Positions 1 through 10,790 are shown, numbered from the stretch's first letter. The stretch is 60,000 nt of DNA from Adiantum capillus-veneris (GCA_014529385.2 CM043967.1:134365182-134425181); one strand, 5' to 3'. The notes: generated by a model not told the origin, from the sequence alone. Program-made: numbers and translations.

Positions 1-1686
1 CTCTCCATAAACCGTACAGTTATCCACTAAGTACAATGCCTCTCTCGTTACTTGCTCGAAACTTGTACAAGCTTTCAAGTGCAAGTCCTTCTTGAGAGTG
101 TCGTTCCTCAGTCCCTCAATAAAGAGAACAGATAGTCTGTCATCTTGTGGTCGTTCACGTACTGGACATCTCTCAATGTATTGTTTGAAGCGAAGTGAAG
201 CTTCCTTCACCTTTTCGTGTTCTCTCTGTTTAAAAGCATATATTTGTGAGACCGTATTGTGCTTAATCCCTCGTTTTGAGAATTCCTCAGCAAACTCTCT
301 TAGCAAATGGTCAATGTCATGGAATCCCCCTATGTTCATTGGTTGAAACCATGTCAATGCAGTACCTTCTAGAGTAAGACCAAATCCCTCGTATTGTGTA
401 TGGAAATCTGTTATCTGCTCAGCTCTTAAGACTTGCTTAAAGAGTGACACATGTGCATACGGATCTCCTGAACCACCATACTTCTTTGGCATACACTTGG
501 CTACTTGAGATGGTCTCATATGTCTATGATCTTCTACCAATCTCATTGCTCCTGTGTCTCGGCTAAAGCTTTCTCTAGCATCGTGGACTTCATGGGTTAC
601 CCTTGTCGGTTCCTCTGCCTTGAATCTACTACTGGGAGGTAAATGTGATGGTTCCACTTCAAACCTTGGACCTGGAGTGGTATAGGTGGGGATTGGAACT
701 GCACTACCTCGATTCGTCTCCATTGACTCTCTGGAATGTAATGATCCCATTGGTCCGAGCTTCGAGTCCCAAGGTTGATTGAAAGAGTCAGCAACCTGAG
801 TTCTTTGTCCTCATGTTGTCATTGAGTTTTGCACTCCAGTTGTTTGTGCTGGTCTATGTGAGCTAGAAGTAACATAATACTGATGTAGTGGTCCCCCAAA
901 GTATGTATATCCTTCTAATTCTTTCTTGCCCATTGTTGAGTATTGCCTGCCATACTTATCGTAAGCAGCAATTTTCACTTCCGATCCCTCTGTGTAGGTA
1001 AAGACATAGAGTCTTTTTTTGTCTGTCAACTCTCCGGTGTAGGGTTCTTCACATCTATAATAGAGATCTTGCTCCCCATTATTATATTTGTATAGCCCCA
1101 CATAGATGTTATCAGTGTTGATCCTTGTAGTTTCATTCTCTCTTCTTAACCTCGCATTAGGGAAGTTCATTATTGGTGCTTTCTCCTCGAGTTCTTCATC
1201 TATTTTGGCTTTGGTGCCCATCAATCCCCACTTGTCCACAATGTTAGGGTTTAGGACTACCAAGTACATGGTACCCTCGTCATCTAGATATCTATCTCCG
1301 CTATAGCTCATAGGCACTAAGTCCTTGAACTCACTAGGTCTTTCTTCTATCTTTACACAATAGCGGTCCATTCCATCTTTGTAGATCTTGGCACCTTGCT
1401 CATTGTCGTACTGGTATTTTATGAACAACAGCTTCATGGTGGCGGAAGGGTTTGATGATCCTGCTGCCATATTTTCTCTGTTGTGCAGGTTCAAGTGTTC
1501 CAAGTTTTCGGTGAAAATCTCGTAAGACCTCTCCGAAGAAGTATCAGAGACACTTCCTTCAAAGATCGGCTCTAATGGCTGCACCCAACTTTGGTTTACA
1601 CTTCCCTCGGTTGATATGACACTTGCTGGTTCCCCTTGTTTTGGTTGATTATTCCGGAGATTCCTGCCCGATCTCAAATTCATCAA
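1..1686 (-). pseudogene. gag: RT-B gag polyprotein, one in-frame stop, runs off the window
   Basis: Structural Gag of the element, forming the virus-like particle. The frame opens with MMNLRSGR at 1686; the same MN-x-RSG start is seen in RT-C (10791) and, with an indel, in RT-K (55158). Residues about 50-280 form a family-specific N-terminal domain (motifs GMDRYCVK, YVGLYKYNNG, YYRCEEP, GGPLHQYYV). An in-frame TGA at 811-813 interrupts it; the same frame then stays open for 270 codons to position 1 and contains the usual gypsy Gag core (SGDPYAHV, LTWFQP, FIEGLRNDTLKKDL). The TGA is probably CGA mutated, though a recoded stop cannot be excluded. RT-K has the same two-part layout. Confidence 0.85.
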
Positions 1687-1847
1687 TTCCCTTAAAGGAC
1701 TGTAACTTTTCCGTCTCGGAAATTTGTTTTCCCCAAGTTTTTGTGGTTAGAATTGATCCGAACTGACTGATACTTGGTCAATTGTTTAATCTTGTCAGTT
1801 GGACAACTTCTGTTTCATCAAGTGAGAATTTTGTTACTGTTATGCTG

Positions 1848-1879
1848 AAAAAGACATTATACGCGTATGATGTCTTTTT
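1848..1879. repeat. RT-B leader palindrome, copy nearest gag
   Basis: Inverted arms of 16 bp around ACGCGT (arm AAAAAGACATTATACG) with one C/T mismatch. It lies 177 bp upstream of the gag ATG. Confidence 0.85.
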
Positions 1880-2134
1880 TCACAGATTTTGACTATTTTG
1901 GTTATGCTCACTCTCAGTGACCCCTTTATGCTCTGTTCACTCACAAAATTCAGTTTGAACTCTGTTTGAGCAAGTTATGGCTAATTTAGGCTTTTCTTGG
2001 CAATTTTCCGCTTTTGACTTGTTTTTTTGGGTCAATTGTGATCCAAATGGGATGAAACTTGAAATATAACCTCTAGACAGCTATTACAATGGATCTGTGT
2101 TAGCAAAGTATCAAAATATGTCCAAAATTAGGTC

Positions 2135-2162
2135 AAAGACATCATACGCGTATGATGTCTTT
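2135..2162. repeat. RT-B leader palindrome, perfect 28-bp copy
   Basis: Perfect inverted repeat, arm AAAGACATCATACG followed directly by its reverse complement, with no spacer. Confidence 0.9.
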
Positions 2163-2258
2163 TTCATCAATTTGGGTCCAAACTTGATATTTATGCTTCT
2201 TACAGTGCCTGTAACAATCTTGTCAGGTCAGATTTCAAAAATAAGCAGTGGAAGTGCC

Positions 2259-2288
2259 AAAAGACATTATACGCGTATGATGTCTTTT
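2259..2288. repeat. RT-B leader palindrome copy
   Basis: 15-bp arms around ACGCGT with the same single C/T mismatch as the copy at 1848. Confidence 0.85.
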
Positions 2289-2547
2289 GTCCCAGATTTT
2301 GACTATTTTTGGTTTTAAGCCTTCTCCAATGTTTATAATTGAGTTTCAAGTGTTTTTGTCATGTTTGAATGTAAAAACAAGATCTGAATCCAAAATTTCC
2401 TATTCCTTGCGTTTCTTGGACTCCGACTTGTCTTTTTGGGTTTCTTTGAGTGTTAATGCTCTTGTTTTAAGTTGATCTTAGGGTAAAACCCCCCTTCTAA
2501 ACACTCTGGCAATGTCAAATTTTCCATTTTAGTCTCTGTTTAGGTCC

Positions 2548-2575
2548 TAAGACATCATACGCATATAATGTCTAA
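2548..2575. repeat. RT-B leader palindrome, decayed copy
   Basis: Same core but with several substitutions (TACGCATATAATG), mostly transitions that break the CGCG centre. Confidence 0.7.
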
Positions 2576-3091
2576 AGTTGTAGATTTCTAGTTTTTCAGC
2601 ATAGAACTCTTCCAATAGCTCTTTTAAGTGCTCAGCAACAATCAGTTACACATAAAATTTTTCTGAACTTTGTTTATTGCATATTTCACTACCAAAGCGA
2701 CTTTTTCAGTGATCTAACATGCAATCAAACACATCAAGCAAATAGAACACCAATCGATAGCTCTAGATCAGGATCAAATCAGGCCCTACCTAAGCTACTT
2801 CGAATCATAAAATGGATTTTTTGCAATTGAAAATATAAAGAGATTTACTACCACACAAGGAGTAGCAAATGCTTTTTATATCAATAACCACTTAAACACC
2901 ATCAAAAACAATCTAATCTAAACTAAACTAAAAATACTATCAACACGGAAGACCCAGGAATACCCCACTTCCTAGTATCTCTCGAGACCTTCGGAGTCCA
3001 CCACTCCTAGATCTTTTCTAACTAAAGTATACAAAGTAGTTTATACGACTCACCTCGTAGGATTAGTCTAAGGTCACCTACTTAGGGCTCT

Positions 3092-3111
3092 CGTCCCCGG
3101 CAGCGGCGCCA
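3092..3111 (-). other. RT-B primer binding site
   Basis: On the minus strand TGGCGCCGCTGCCGGGGACG starts two bases after the LTR end. It resembles the tRNA-Asp-type primer site common in plant gypsy elements and fixes both orientation and LTR end. Confidence 0.85.
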
Positions 3112-3456
3112 AATGTTAAGGCGGTTACGCCGCTAGCGGAAGCTAAATAGCGAGAACTCAACCAACAACAGAATTTGTCAGACGAGGACGAAGCTTGACC
3201 CGTAGGCACATGGAAACAACTAGGTGGGTGTCAAATCACCTACTCGACCTTCTAATGACAATCACTACTAAGGAAATCAAATCTATGTTTTAAAACACGC
3301 AAGTGACTGAAATCCGTACTACGAACGAATGCTATACGAAACAGGATCTAGAATCATTGAATCGATCTCAAACTCAAGGGGAAGTCTATGCACTAGGTAA
3401 GAACAACACCCTAAAGACTTGAACTGCAAAATCAACCTATAACCACTCCGTGCGGT

Positions 3457-3473
3457 AAACGCGTATGAAGACA
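3457..3473 (-). promoter_or_regulatory. Half-site of the RT-B palindrome inside the LTR
   Basis: Plus strand AAACGCGTATGAAGAC matches one arm of the leader palindrome (ACGCGTATGATGTC) at 12 of 14 positions. It lies 348 bp from the LTR 3' end and about 378 bp downstream of the TATA box. RT-C has its own, different palindrome core at the corresponding place. Confidence 0.6.
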
Positions 3474-3739
3474 GGTAGAAAAATACAGGTGACCGAAACT
3501 TGACCCCGATGGTACTAATGCGTAGCTCTACTCGTTGTGGTTCTATAGATATGCTGCACGCTCTATTCCGACACACGAGTTGGAAGAAAACTCACACCGA
3601 AGCTCGTAGGAACTTACCACACGTAGGAGCCGATAGCGCGCACTCTTGGTATCTGTGCGTAGCTCTCACCGTTGCTAACACAATGGCGGTGTCGCTTCTC
3701 CAATGGCGGCCCCGTAGGTCGCGTAGCAAGGAGATAAGA

Positions 3740-3762
3740 CTCTCTCTCTCTCTCTCTCTCTC
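3740..3762. repeat. CT microsatellite in the RT-B LTR
   Basis: About 11 CT units, GA in the element sense, about 80 bp downstream of the TATA box. Confidence 0.9.
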
Positions 3763-3831
3763 AGACACAGTCACGGCGCTCAAAAACTCACTTTGATTAA
3801 TAATTCAATCCCTTAGGTTACAAAACTTTGG

Positions 3832-3839
3832 CTTATATA
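3832..3839 (-). promoter_or_regulatory. RT-B LTR TATA box
   Basis: TATATAAG on the minus strand, about 215 bp into the LTR, in a context (GGCT-AGGTAT-TAAGCC) that matches the TATA region of the RT-C LTR at 8381. Confidence 0.7.
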
Positions 3840-4054
3840 CCTCAGCCTTGGAGGTGAGAACATCTCTAATTATTTACATCAACAGGTGAAATTACTTCGG
3901 GATTTCAAGCTGGAAACTCAATTGAGTCCCGTTACTTAATGAATGGCTCAAATCAAAATTAATGTCGGAAAGACATTTATTACAATCAATGGTTACAAAA
4001 TGATGGGTGTGAGCAAAAATGCGGGTGTGATCCTCTGCTGGCTCAACACTCACA

Positions 4055-4858
4055 GAAGTCTGTGAAGAACTTCGCATTCTACATCGTCACAGTACACCCT
4101 ACTATCCCCAATCAAATGGTTTGGTAGAAAACGCTAATGGTGTCATTGCAGGCATCATTAGAAAGATGGTGAAAAACAAGACAAAGTTGTGGGATGACTT
4201 CTTGGATGGTGCCTTGTGTGCGTATCGAACCACATATAGGGAAGCCACGGAGTTCACACCATTTCACTTGGTCTATGGTCAAGAGGCTTTGCAGCCTATC
4301 GAGCTCAGCATTCCAACAATGCGACTTCATGGAAAATCAGCACAAGATGATCAAGAAGCATGGATGGATCGACTTCTTACCTTAGCTGAGCTTGAGTGGA
4401 AAAGATAAGCAACATACGAGTGCTATAAGAGGAAAGCCACACAGACAAAGGAGAAGCTTGACAAGAAACTGAAGAACAAAGGCATCAATGAAGGAGAGCT
4501 CGTGCTAAGGTATGACAATCGACTTGACAATCGTTTTGATGCCAAGTTTGAAACTAGATGGCAAGGGCCATACATAGTCAAGAAGGCTTTCAATTCTAGT
4601 TACTATCAGCTTATGGACTTGACTGGTAAAGAGCACTCCAAGAAGGTAAACGGGTATCGCTTGAAGCCCTATTTGAGTCGCCTTCTACCAAAGGATCTAC
4701 CAAAGATCTGTCCAAAGGCCGCTATCTCATGTAAGTATTGTTACATGAAGCATGAGTGTAACTCTAGCCAAAATTCTGAGGGGCCAAACAATAAAGATCT
4801 TGTCAAGGACTCTGAAGCACTCTCTTTCGAAAAGATGCTCTATGATGGTACATGAATA
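4055..4858 (+). pseudogene. pol: RT-A integrase, catalytic end and C-terminal domain
   Basis: Integrase inserts the DNA copy into the host genome. The frame begins EVCEELRI and contains STPYYPQSNGLVENANG, which supplies the final Glu of the D-D-E triad, then WAYRTT-like and FTPFHLVYG motifs and a C-terminal domain with RWQGPYIVKKAF and VNGYRLKPYLSR. One in-frame TAA at 4406-4408 (WKR*ATYE) is probably CAA mutated. The first two Asp of the triad lie beyond RT-B. A tail of about 60 residues after the conserved end has no recognised domain. Confidence 0.85.
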
Positions 4859-4867
4859 TACCATCAT

Positions 4868-4883
4868 CCAGGGGGAGGGCTAA
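4868..4883 (+). other. RT-A polypurine tract
   Basis: CCAGGGGGAGGG directly before the LTR start TGATAGCC at 4884; the priming site for plus-strand DNA synthesis. Confidence 0.7.
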
Positions 4884-6594
4884 TGATAGCCGTTTTTCGG
4901 CTCTTTGTAATTGCCACAGTGAGTTACCTCACCCTACCAAAATCACCCAAACACTGTGGCTATCCCTACCATTTCACTGTACATAGGCGTGCGTGAGTCA
5001 CGGGACTTTTCCCATATCTTCTTAAAAAACCCTCAATTAGCTAGTCATTGGGCTAGTTGAGCCAAAAAAATAAAAATAAAATAAAAAATATAAGTATATT
5101 ATGGCCCATGCATATGTAAATATTTCTTTGTATATAGGGCCTAAATAAAAGATTTTTTCATAATTATTTTGGTATTTATTTAAATATTTCTACCTAGGTG
5201 TGTGTTATTTATGCTCTGTACATTGCCTCACCATTACCACAATTTTTCTTACCATTTTTCATATTCTTTATTCCATATAGAAATATTTTCATGTAAGCTT
5301 CTCTTATATTTGGTGTAACTCCACCGCAACAAAAATCCAAAAAAACTAGTTTTATTTATGTGTATATTTTTTCACTATTGTGATTTTTCCCTTCCTACAT
5401 CTATTTTGTTTTTTTTTCTAAAAACTTAGAACACAAAAAATATTTATCTTTTTATGGTAGCCTCATAATGAAAGAGATTTCTTTTGACCCCTTTATATTT
5501 TTTCCACTTATATTATTTATATTTGACATGTACATATTTTTTAGACCCCTCAATATTTGATTTTCTTAGTTGTACTATTCACTTATATCATAATCTCAAC
5601 AATATCTTCAATTATAGACCTACCAAATAAGGTCAAGGGTAGGTGGCATGCATACATGCACTATGGAGGGCTCACTCTTGGAGGTATTCAAAAGAATCAT
5701 CCAAAGAAGGACCCCACAAGGACCTTGTGCAGTGGAAAAAAACGGTCGGTTTTGCTGAATTTTTAAAGTTCACTTGCTCTCCGAATTTGAAACGGTGATA
5801 CAAACAAAAGTTGTAGCTCGTAGGCTGAACTTTTGCCTCAAATGTTTTCATATTTTTTTGAGCTACGAGCTGTGAGCTATGATTTTATTAGTGGACCCCA
5901 GTTTTCCCATGCTATGCAGCCACACTCTCTCTTCCACTTTATCATTTTCCTCTTTCACACACACTTCTCCACTCATCATCCCCACCTCTCTCACCACTCC
6001 TCTCTGCACCCTACTCACCTTCTCCTCAACCTTGAAGAATAACAGAAACCATGGTGAACTCATACCTCCCACACACAATTCCATTCCAAAATTGACCACC
6101 TAGTCTCATTTTTCCTCCTCCAATTTACCCATATCTATCAAAAAAACCACAAAATTCAGCCTCTTCTCTTAAAAGACAGCATCATGGTGGTTGATTACTC
6201 ATCTTCAATTACCTTGTCTCTCAAGGAAGGTCAAGAGTGGAGAAAAAATGTATCGTCAAAGCTAGTGGACCGTCAACAAGCGTCAAAATTGGCCCTACTC
6301 AAGACACTTGGAGCATCAACCTTGTAAGAAATCCACCTTTTCTTACCTCTTAAGAGTTTTTCTTCCTTATTTGTATCCTACGTGGATACTCCCATTGTAA
6401 ATATCCAATTCCATTTGTAAATTAATACTAACTCTACTAACACTAACCCACTATGAAAAGTCCTATCACCTCCATTTCTCTCCTCTCTCTTTCCCCACCA
6501 ACTTCTTGATAATTCCAAGCAAAAGAAATTAGATAAATTGTTGAAAATCTAATCCAAGCATGGTTAGAGGAGTAACCCTAGCCTTCAAAATTGC

Positions 6595-6601
6595 TATAAA
6601 A
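6595..6601 (+). promoter_or_regulatory. RT-A LTR TATA box
   Basis: TATAAAA in GCTATAAAAGGAGGG, a canonical plant LTR promoter context. Confidence 0.65.
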
Positions 6602-7264
6602 GGAGGGTGTAGGTAGCACAAAAAGGGGGAGCCATAAGCAAGAGCACTATGCTATAGCTTGAGAAGCCAAGCTCAACCTCCCTAGAAGGAGCTCTTGAGT
6701 GGAAGCTCATTGTCTTATGCATGTGCATGTGTTGTAATAGGTGATTAGCAAGGGAACTCTATGCCATTGTAAGAGAGAGAGTGATCACTCAATTGAGAGT
6801 AGGAAATCTATCATTTCTCCTACTAGTGTAAGCCCAACATTTGCTGAACCAAGGAGGGTGGATTTGGACTAAGCTTGGATACTTTGTCTCTCTTCCCACG
6901 TGAAGTAATGGACAACAATGATGTGTAAGTGTCTTGGTGTTTTTTTTTTTTGGTTATGTTCTTGATAACTTGTCTCTAGTGTTGTCATCAATTTAGCCAT
7001 AAATCCCACATATTGTAAGAGGGAGACAGGGTGGAGAGGACTCCCCTGGCCTTAAGACAGTGAGTGGGGTGGCTTTTCTTGTGATGTGTTGTGCTGTAAT
7101 TTACTCAAGCTATGTTGAACAAATACTAATATCACTTTGATTGGTCATGACAGATTTGTAAGAAGGTATTAGTGCGACAAACACCCCCTCCCCCTTCTCT
7201 CTCTTTTTTACATATATAATTGTGTTTGCTTGATCATTGCCGATACGTTTCTAAGCAGCCCAAG

Positions 7265-7266
<2 letters not shown>

Positions 7267-7344
<78 letters not shown>
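7267..7344 (+). repeat. CT microsatellite, 39 units
   Basis: Uninterrupted (CT)39 about 20 bp before the LTR end. Confidence 0.97.
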
Positions 7345-7346
<2 letters not shown>

Positions 7347-7375
7347 ACGCGTCCTACTTCGCATCCAAAACTAGG

Positions 7376-7393
7376 TGGTGCCCCAAATTTGTG
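7376..7393 (+). other. Primer-binding-site-like sequence after the RT-A LTR
   Basis: TGGTGCCCC, eight bases after the LTR end, same spacing as at the RT-G 5' LTR (33307); RT-D also has TGGTGCCCCC after its LTR (19987). A primer site should follow a 5' LTR, not a 3' LTR, so this LTR may be shared by two copies. Confidence 0.5.
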
Positions 7394-8196
7394 TAGGGTT
7401 AGGTTGCGGGTTTGTGTGTGTGTTTGTTGTTTTTTCCAACCCCAACCCAATTGAGCAGCACGGGAGCCTTGAAGGGTGTCTAGAGGTTGCTCTTCTTGTT
7501 GCTCGCCCTGGACCGCTTCAACGGATAGTGCCAAATGAGGCGGGATTAGTGCCAAATAGTGTCATGCCACTGTGCTGAGCAAAACTCGTGTCTTGCTCAG
7601 TGTCTCCCGAGCAATGTTGTGGTCTACACAAGCAAAATCATCTGCCCCTCATCACTGTTCGCTGCCTCCTTTTACGCCATGGCTTTTTTTATTTTTCCTT
7701 TTTCATACACACTAAAGCCCTATTTTTGATGTCGAATGGGTGGCCGGCTTAAGCCTCATAGTGGGCGGCTTCCATTGCTCTTTGGAGGCCATTGAGCCTT
7801 ATAGTGGGTGGCCGACTGCTTGCATTTTGTGGCTATTGCCCTCCATGGGCACTACATTGAACATAAATGTCGGACCCCGACCAAGGTAATGCCAAGCACA
7901 ACATTTTTCTCTAGTAGCACTTGAGTAAATCCCGCAATCAACATGCTCTAGGTGACGACATTCAGACAAATAACTCATCAAGAACTGTAAAGCCACCGTT
8001 CTGAACTTTGTGGCCAAAAGTCAGCTGGTACCATATCATCGATCGTTGTCACCAACTTCACACATTAATATCTTACAGCTTTAGACTCCGATTGGCAAGC
8101 TATAAATTCCTATAGACTTCTCAAGTTGCATAGAATGCATACAAACCTTGTTGAGGCTGTAAAATTCCCAGATGGCACATCGACCGAGCAGACCAG
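7394..8196. other. Non-coding stretch between RT-A and RT-C
   Basis: No supported gene. If 7376 is a primer site this is leader of a second RT-A-type copy cut by RT-C. It holds a weak internal duplication (AGCC-CATAGTGGGCGGC near 7753 and GAGCC-TATAGTGGGTGGC near 7795). The minus-strand frame at 7799-8017 has no recognisable motif. Confidence 0.5.
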
Positions 8197-8380
8197 TGTT
8201 ATCAGCAAGCTAACTCGGATACCATTTTTTGAAGCTCTCATTGTAAAAACACTTATTATTTTGATAAATCAAGAATATTGTAACTCTTACTTTATGGATA
8301 AACCTTATAATTCATGAGGCGGGGCTACAAGCTTCCAGATTGTATCAAACTCTCTTGACCACCAAAAACCTTGGCTAAGG

Positions 8381-8387
8381 TATAAAA
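8381..8387 (+). promoter_or_regulatory. RT-C LTR TATA box
   Basis: TATAAAA in GGCTAAGGTATAAAAGCC, matching the RT-B promoter context. Confidence 0.7.
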
Positions 8388-8731
8388 GCCAATTTTTGTA
8401 AGTTATTTTTTAATTTTGGATAATGAAATACACAACATGAGCTAGCGACGCTCATTTCTCTCCTTCTTGCGCTTCCTACTCTCTCCCCGGTTGTCACGTT
8501 GTAGTCACATTTGTTGCATTGCAACTGTAGGTAAGAGCTCTACGCATTGACGTAAGCATTTCACGGTATTTCGTAGCTTTGGCATCACCAACCCGTAACC
8601 TAATTTCATCATAATTAGGGATTTATGCTTCAAAATAAAAAACTAAGCATAGGCGGGGTAATGGGGCATCATTTCTAAACATTTAGATGCATTCTGGGTC
8701 GAAAACGACTAGGTCAAAAATCCACTACTGT

Positions 8732-8748
8732 TAATAATCATGATTTTC
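8732..8748 (+). promoter_or_regulatory. Copy of the RT-C palindrome core inside the LTR
   Basis: TAATAATCATGATTTT shares AATAATCATGATT with the leader palindrome of this element. It lies 337 bp before the LTR end, at the place where RT-B has its own, different half-site. Confidence 0.6.
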
Positions 8749-9079
8749 GCACTTGACCTAAAGTGGAATTTGAGACCATAAGCATGTGTGCTTAGGTCTT
8801 ATAAACTTGTCCTAGAAGTCTCATTACGTTTAGATGTCATTTGATGTTATAACAGATGTGATGTTTTTATCGATGAGCGATTGGCTTTTGGTGATTTCAG
8901 TCACTTGAGTGTAGCTTGAGTAAGAGGCGAGTTATTTGTTTTTTTCCAAGAGATTGACAACCTCTTGTAGCCTCTATGCACTAGTCGAGTCAGCTTCGTC
9001 CCATGGATTGACAATTTAATCGTGGTTCTCACTAAATCTACAATAAGATGGGAGTGAGGTTAGACATCCGTCCCACATT

Positions 9080-9099
9080 TGGCAACGCTGTTGGGGATC
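9080..9099 (+). other. RT-C primer binding site (mutated)
   Basis: TGGCAACGCTGTTGGGGATC differs from the RT-B site mainly by C/T and G/A changes, and sits two bases after the LTR end as in RT-B. Confidence 0.75.
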
Positions 9100-9765
9100 A
9101 AAGATACCTGAACTAGGGAAAAACATGAGCACCTTGTGAAGTTATCCTTTAACTTCCTCTAGGATCTCCTAGAGTCAAAACTTTCTTTTTAGAAACCGCA
9201 TAGTTTAAGATTGTCGTCTTTTGTTGCATAGAGGTAGCTTGGAAGTAATCGTACTTGCTGAGTGCCTTTAGGATAGTAGGATTGTAGAATTAGATAAGGA
9301 TTTTGGAGAATGATTGATAGACAAGACAAGTCTTAAGATCAATGCTCAGAAAACAATAAAAAACGTGAAAAGGAGTGTTTGTGGACACTTTCCACAACCC
9401 TATTGCATTGGAACCTAGGAGTAGGGTAAGTAGGATCCGAGGTGGATTACAGTACATTGCTTTCTCCAAAAGAATCTTTGTGAGTTGTTACTTGAAATTG
9501 CAAAATTTCAGGTCCATGCCTAGAAATAACACGAAAAGACTCCAAACCACTCAATCCGATTGGAGAGTATGCTTAATAGTTGTTCGAATCTGTGGGTGGG
9601 TAAGCTCAAGGACACACTGAGGTAAAAATTTCAAGAGTTTGCAAAAACTCATATTGTTTACTTTTTCTTGATATTTTAGACCAAATTAAGTTTTGACTTG
9701 ATTCATAGGGTTAAAATAACTCATGAAAAGACTGTCCATTGCAAAAAAGTGTTCATTCTGGGCAT

Positions 9766-9793
9766 AAAGTAAATAATCATGATTATTTACTTT
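9766..9793. repeat. RT-C leader palindrome, perfect 28-bp copy
   Basis: Arm AAAGTAAATAATCA followed directly by its reverse complement. Same length and same AAAG...CTTT ends as the RT-B palindrome, but a different inner sequence. Confidence 0.9.
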
Positions 9794-10053
9794 TAGCTCA
9801 AAACTGACCAATCTTGATATCAATGACTCATTGCATGTCTACAAACAACTTTTGTAAAGGCACATAGGATTTGGATCACCAAACTGGCAAGAAACTGGGT
9901 AAAACTAAAGTCTGTACTGACTTTTGGAACTTGAGTGTAAATTGGGAAAAATTTTGTTCAAACTCAATGAAACTTGATTCATAGGATTATGTTGATGTGA
10001 TGGACATGTGTATATGCTTAGTTGATAAAAAAGATGCAAAAATTTACATGACA

Positions 10054-10073
10054 TAAATAATCACAATTATTTA
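10054..10073. repeat. RT-C leader palindrome, decayed copy
   Basis: TAAATAATCACAATTATTTA; the central TG of the perfect copy has become CA. Confidence 0.75.
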
Positions 10074-10359
10074 CATCTGTCCCATTTTTTAACTTTTTTG
10101 ACCAAGTAGGCATACCACTAGCTTTACCATGTTGTAATAAGCCCACAAACCAGATTTGGTAAGATTTGGATCATTGGATTGATAATTGTGACCACATTTG
10201 CAAAGTCAGTTTGCGGACAGAAAATTGATGACCATTTGACCAAAAATTGTCCAAACTTGATGAAACTTGGCTAGAGACCTTAAGTTGAGGTGCTTAACAG
10301 ATCTGTTTCAAGGTTGTATACTTGGCAAATCAAGCCAAAAAATAAAAAAAACTCAAAAA

Positions 10360-10383
10360 AGTAAATAATCAGGATTATTTACT
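10360..10383. repeat. RT-C leader palindrome copy
   Basis: 12-bp arms (AGTAAATAATC) with a mismatch only at the centre. Confidence 0.85.
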
Positions 10384-10790
10384 ACTGCTACATAGAGGCA
10401 CTAAATTTGATTGAGCTTGCACAGTGTTAGACCAGCATATTACAAGGCCACCAGGAAATTTGGGTTTCAATCGGATTCAAATTGGTACATGTTCACTCAG
10501 TTTCGAGATTGCAGATTACTCGTTTGATTTTTGCAAAATTCGTATCTGAAAGTCTCAAGTGCTGACTCAATTAGCTCCAATTGCAGTGATACACATAAAC
10601 CAGTCAAAATAGTTAGCAAAAACTATACAATTTTTGTGAAAGAATAGCTAACTTGATCAAAATTGATATAGGAATCAGGTTGCAGACAAGGAATTGCCAG
10701 CTTAACAGAAGTAGCAATCAAGTCATGCAGAAGAAATTGACAACAAGTCAATCCGAAGGAAGTACTCTATCCAGGGCTTCACAAGCCTTT

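Larger units (their letters stand above)
1687..3091 (-). other. RT-B untranslated leader between primer site and gag
   Basis: About 1.4 kb without a credible gene. It contains four copies of an element-specific palindrome, with centres at 1863/1864, 2148/2149, 2273/2274 and 2561/2562, that is steps of 285, 125 and 288 bp. Short matches to the RT-C leader (for example TTTGGATCA downstream of the palindrome) suggest diverged tandem monomers. The short plus-strand reading frames at 2097-2475 read through the palindromes and look spurious. Confidence 0.7.
1..4054 (-). mobile_element. RT-B: 5' part of a Ty3/gypsy LTR retrotransposon (LTR, primer site, leader, gag)
   Basis: Read on the minus strand the order is LTR (4054 to 3114), primer binding site (3111 to 3092), a 1.4 kb leader with four palindromes, then gag running off the window at position 1. 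Its right edge lies exactly where the integrase of RT-A resumes in frame at 4055, so RT-B inserted into RT-A. The pol and 3' LTR lie outside the window, so the target duplication (expected GAAGT at 4055) cannot be checked. Gag and LTR are related to RT-C and RT-K. Confidence 0.85.
3114..4054 (-). repeat. RT-B 5' LTR (941 bp)
   Basis: On the minus strand it begins TGTGAGTGTTGAG at 4054 and ends CGCCTTAACA at 3114, giving TG...CA ends. It has a TATA box, a GA (CT on plus) microsatellite in the transcribed part and a half-site of the leader palindrome. Its 3' third aligns with the RT-C LTR (shared ATTTCAGTCACTTG). Reading frames within it on either strand are not genes. Confidence 0.8.
4055..7367 (+). 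mobile_element. RT-A: 3' part of a Ty3/gypsy element (integrase end, purine tract, LTR)
   Basis: The integrase frame starts abruptly at the RT-B boundary and is followed by a polypurine tract and a long LTR. The upstream half must lie left of RT-B outside the window. The LTR end and primer-site spacing (CCA, AAACTAGG, TGGTGCCCC) match those of RT-G, so RT-A and RT-G are probably related. Confidence 0.75.
4884..7367 (+). repeat. RT-A LTR (about 2.5 kb)
   Basis: Starts TGATAGCCG after the purine tract and ends GCATCCA before the sequence AAACTAGG-TGGTGCCCC. AT-rich first half, TATA box at 6595, CT array near the end. Apparent reading frames at 5557-6103 and 7208-7578 are AT- or CT-driven. No second copy is in the window to confirm the ends. 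Confidence 0.55.
8197..9077 (+). repeat. RT-C 5' LTR (about 881 bp)
   Basis: The 3' end CCCACA at 9077 is fixed by the primer site. The 5' end TGTTATCAGC at 8197 is placed by comparison with RT-B and is less sure. TATA region and last third align with the RT-B LTR. Confidence 0.6.
9100..10790 (+). other. RT-C untranslated leader
   Basis: About 1.7 kb with no supported gene. Three palindromes lie at 9766, about 10055 and 10360, in steps of 284 and 308 bp. The text between them is a diverged repeat: CAAACTYRATGAAACTTG and GATTTGGATCA recur in successive units. The frame at 9375-9620 shows no known motif. Confidence 0.7.

Noticed and set aside
1848-2575. Palindromic repeats read as a CRISPR-like array
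   Set aside because: Spacing is about 285 bp, context is a plant retrotransposon leader, and there are no cas genes.
7208-7578. Reading frames through the CT array, including a long Arg-Glu repeat on the minus strand
   Set aside because: Dinucleotide repeats are open in several frames; no domain, inside an LTR end.
9375-9620. 81-codon frame as a leader gene of RT-C
   Set aside because: No motif and no counterpart in the RT-B or RT-K leaders.
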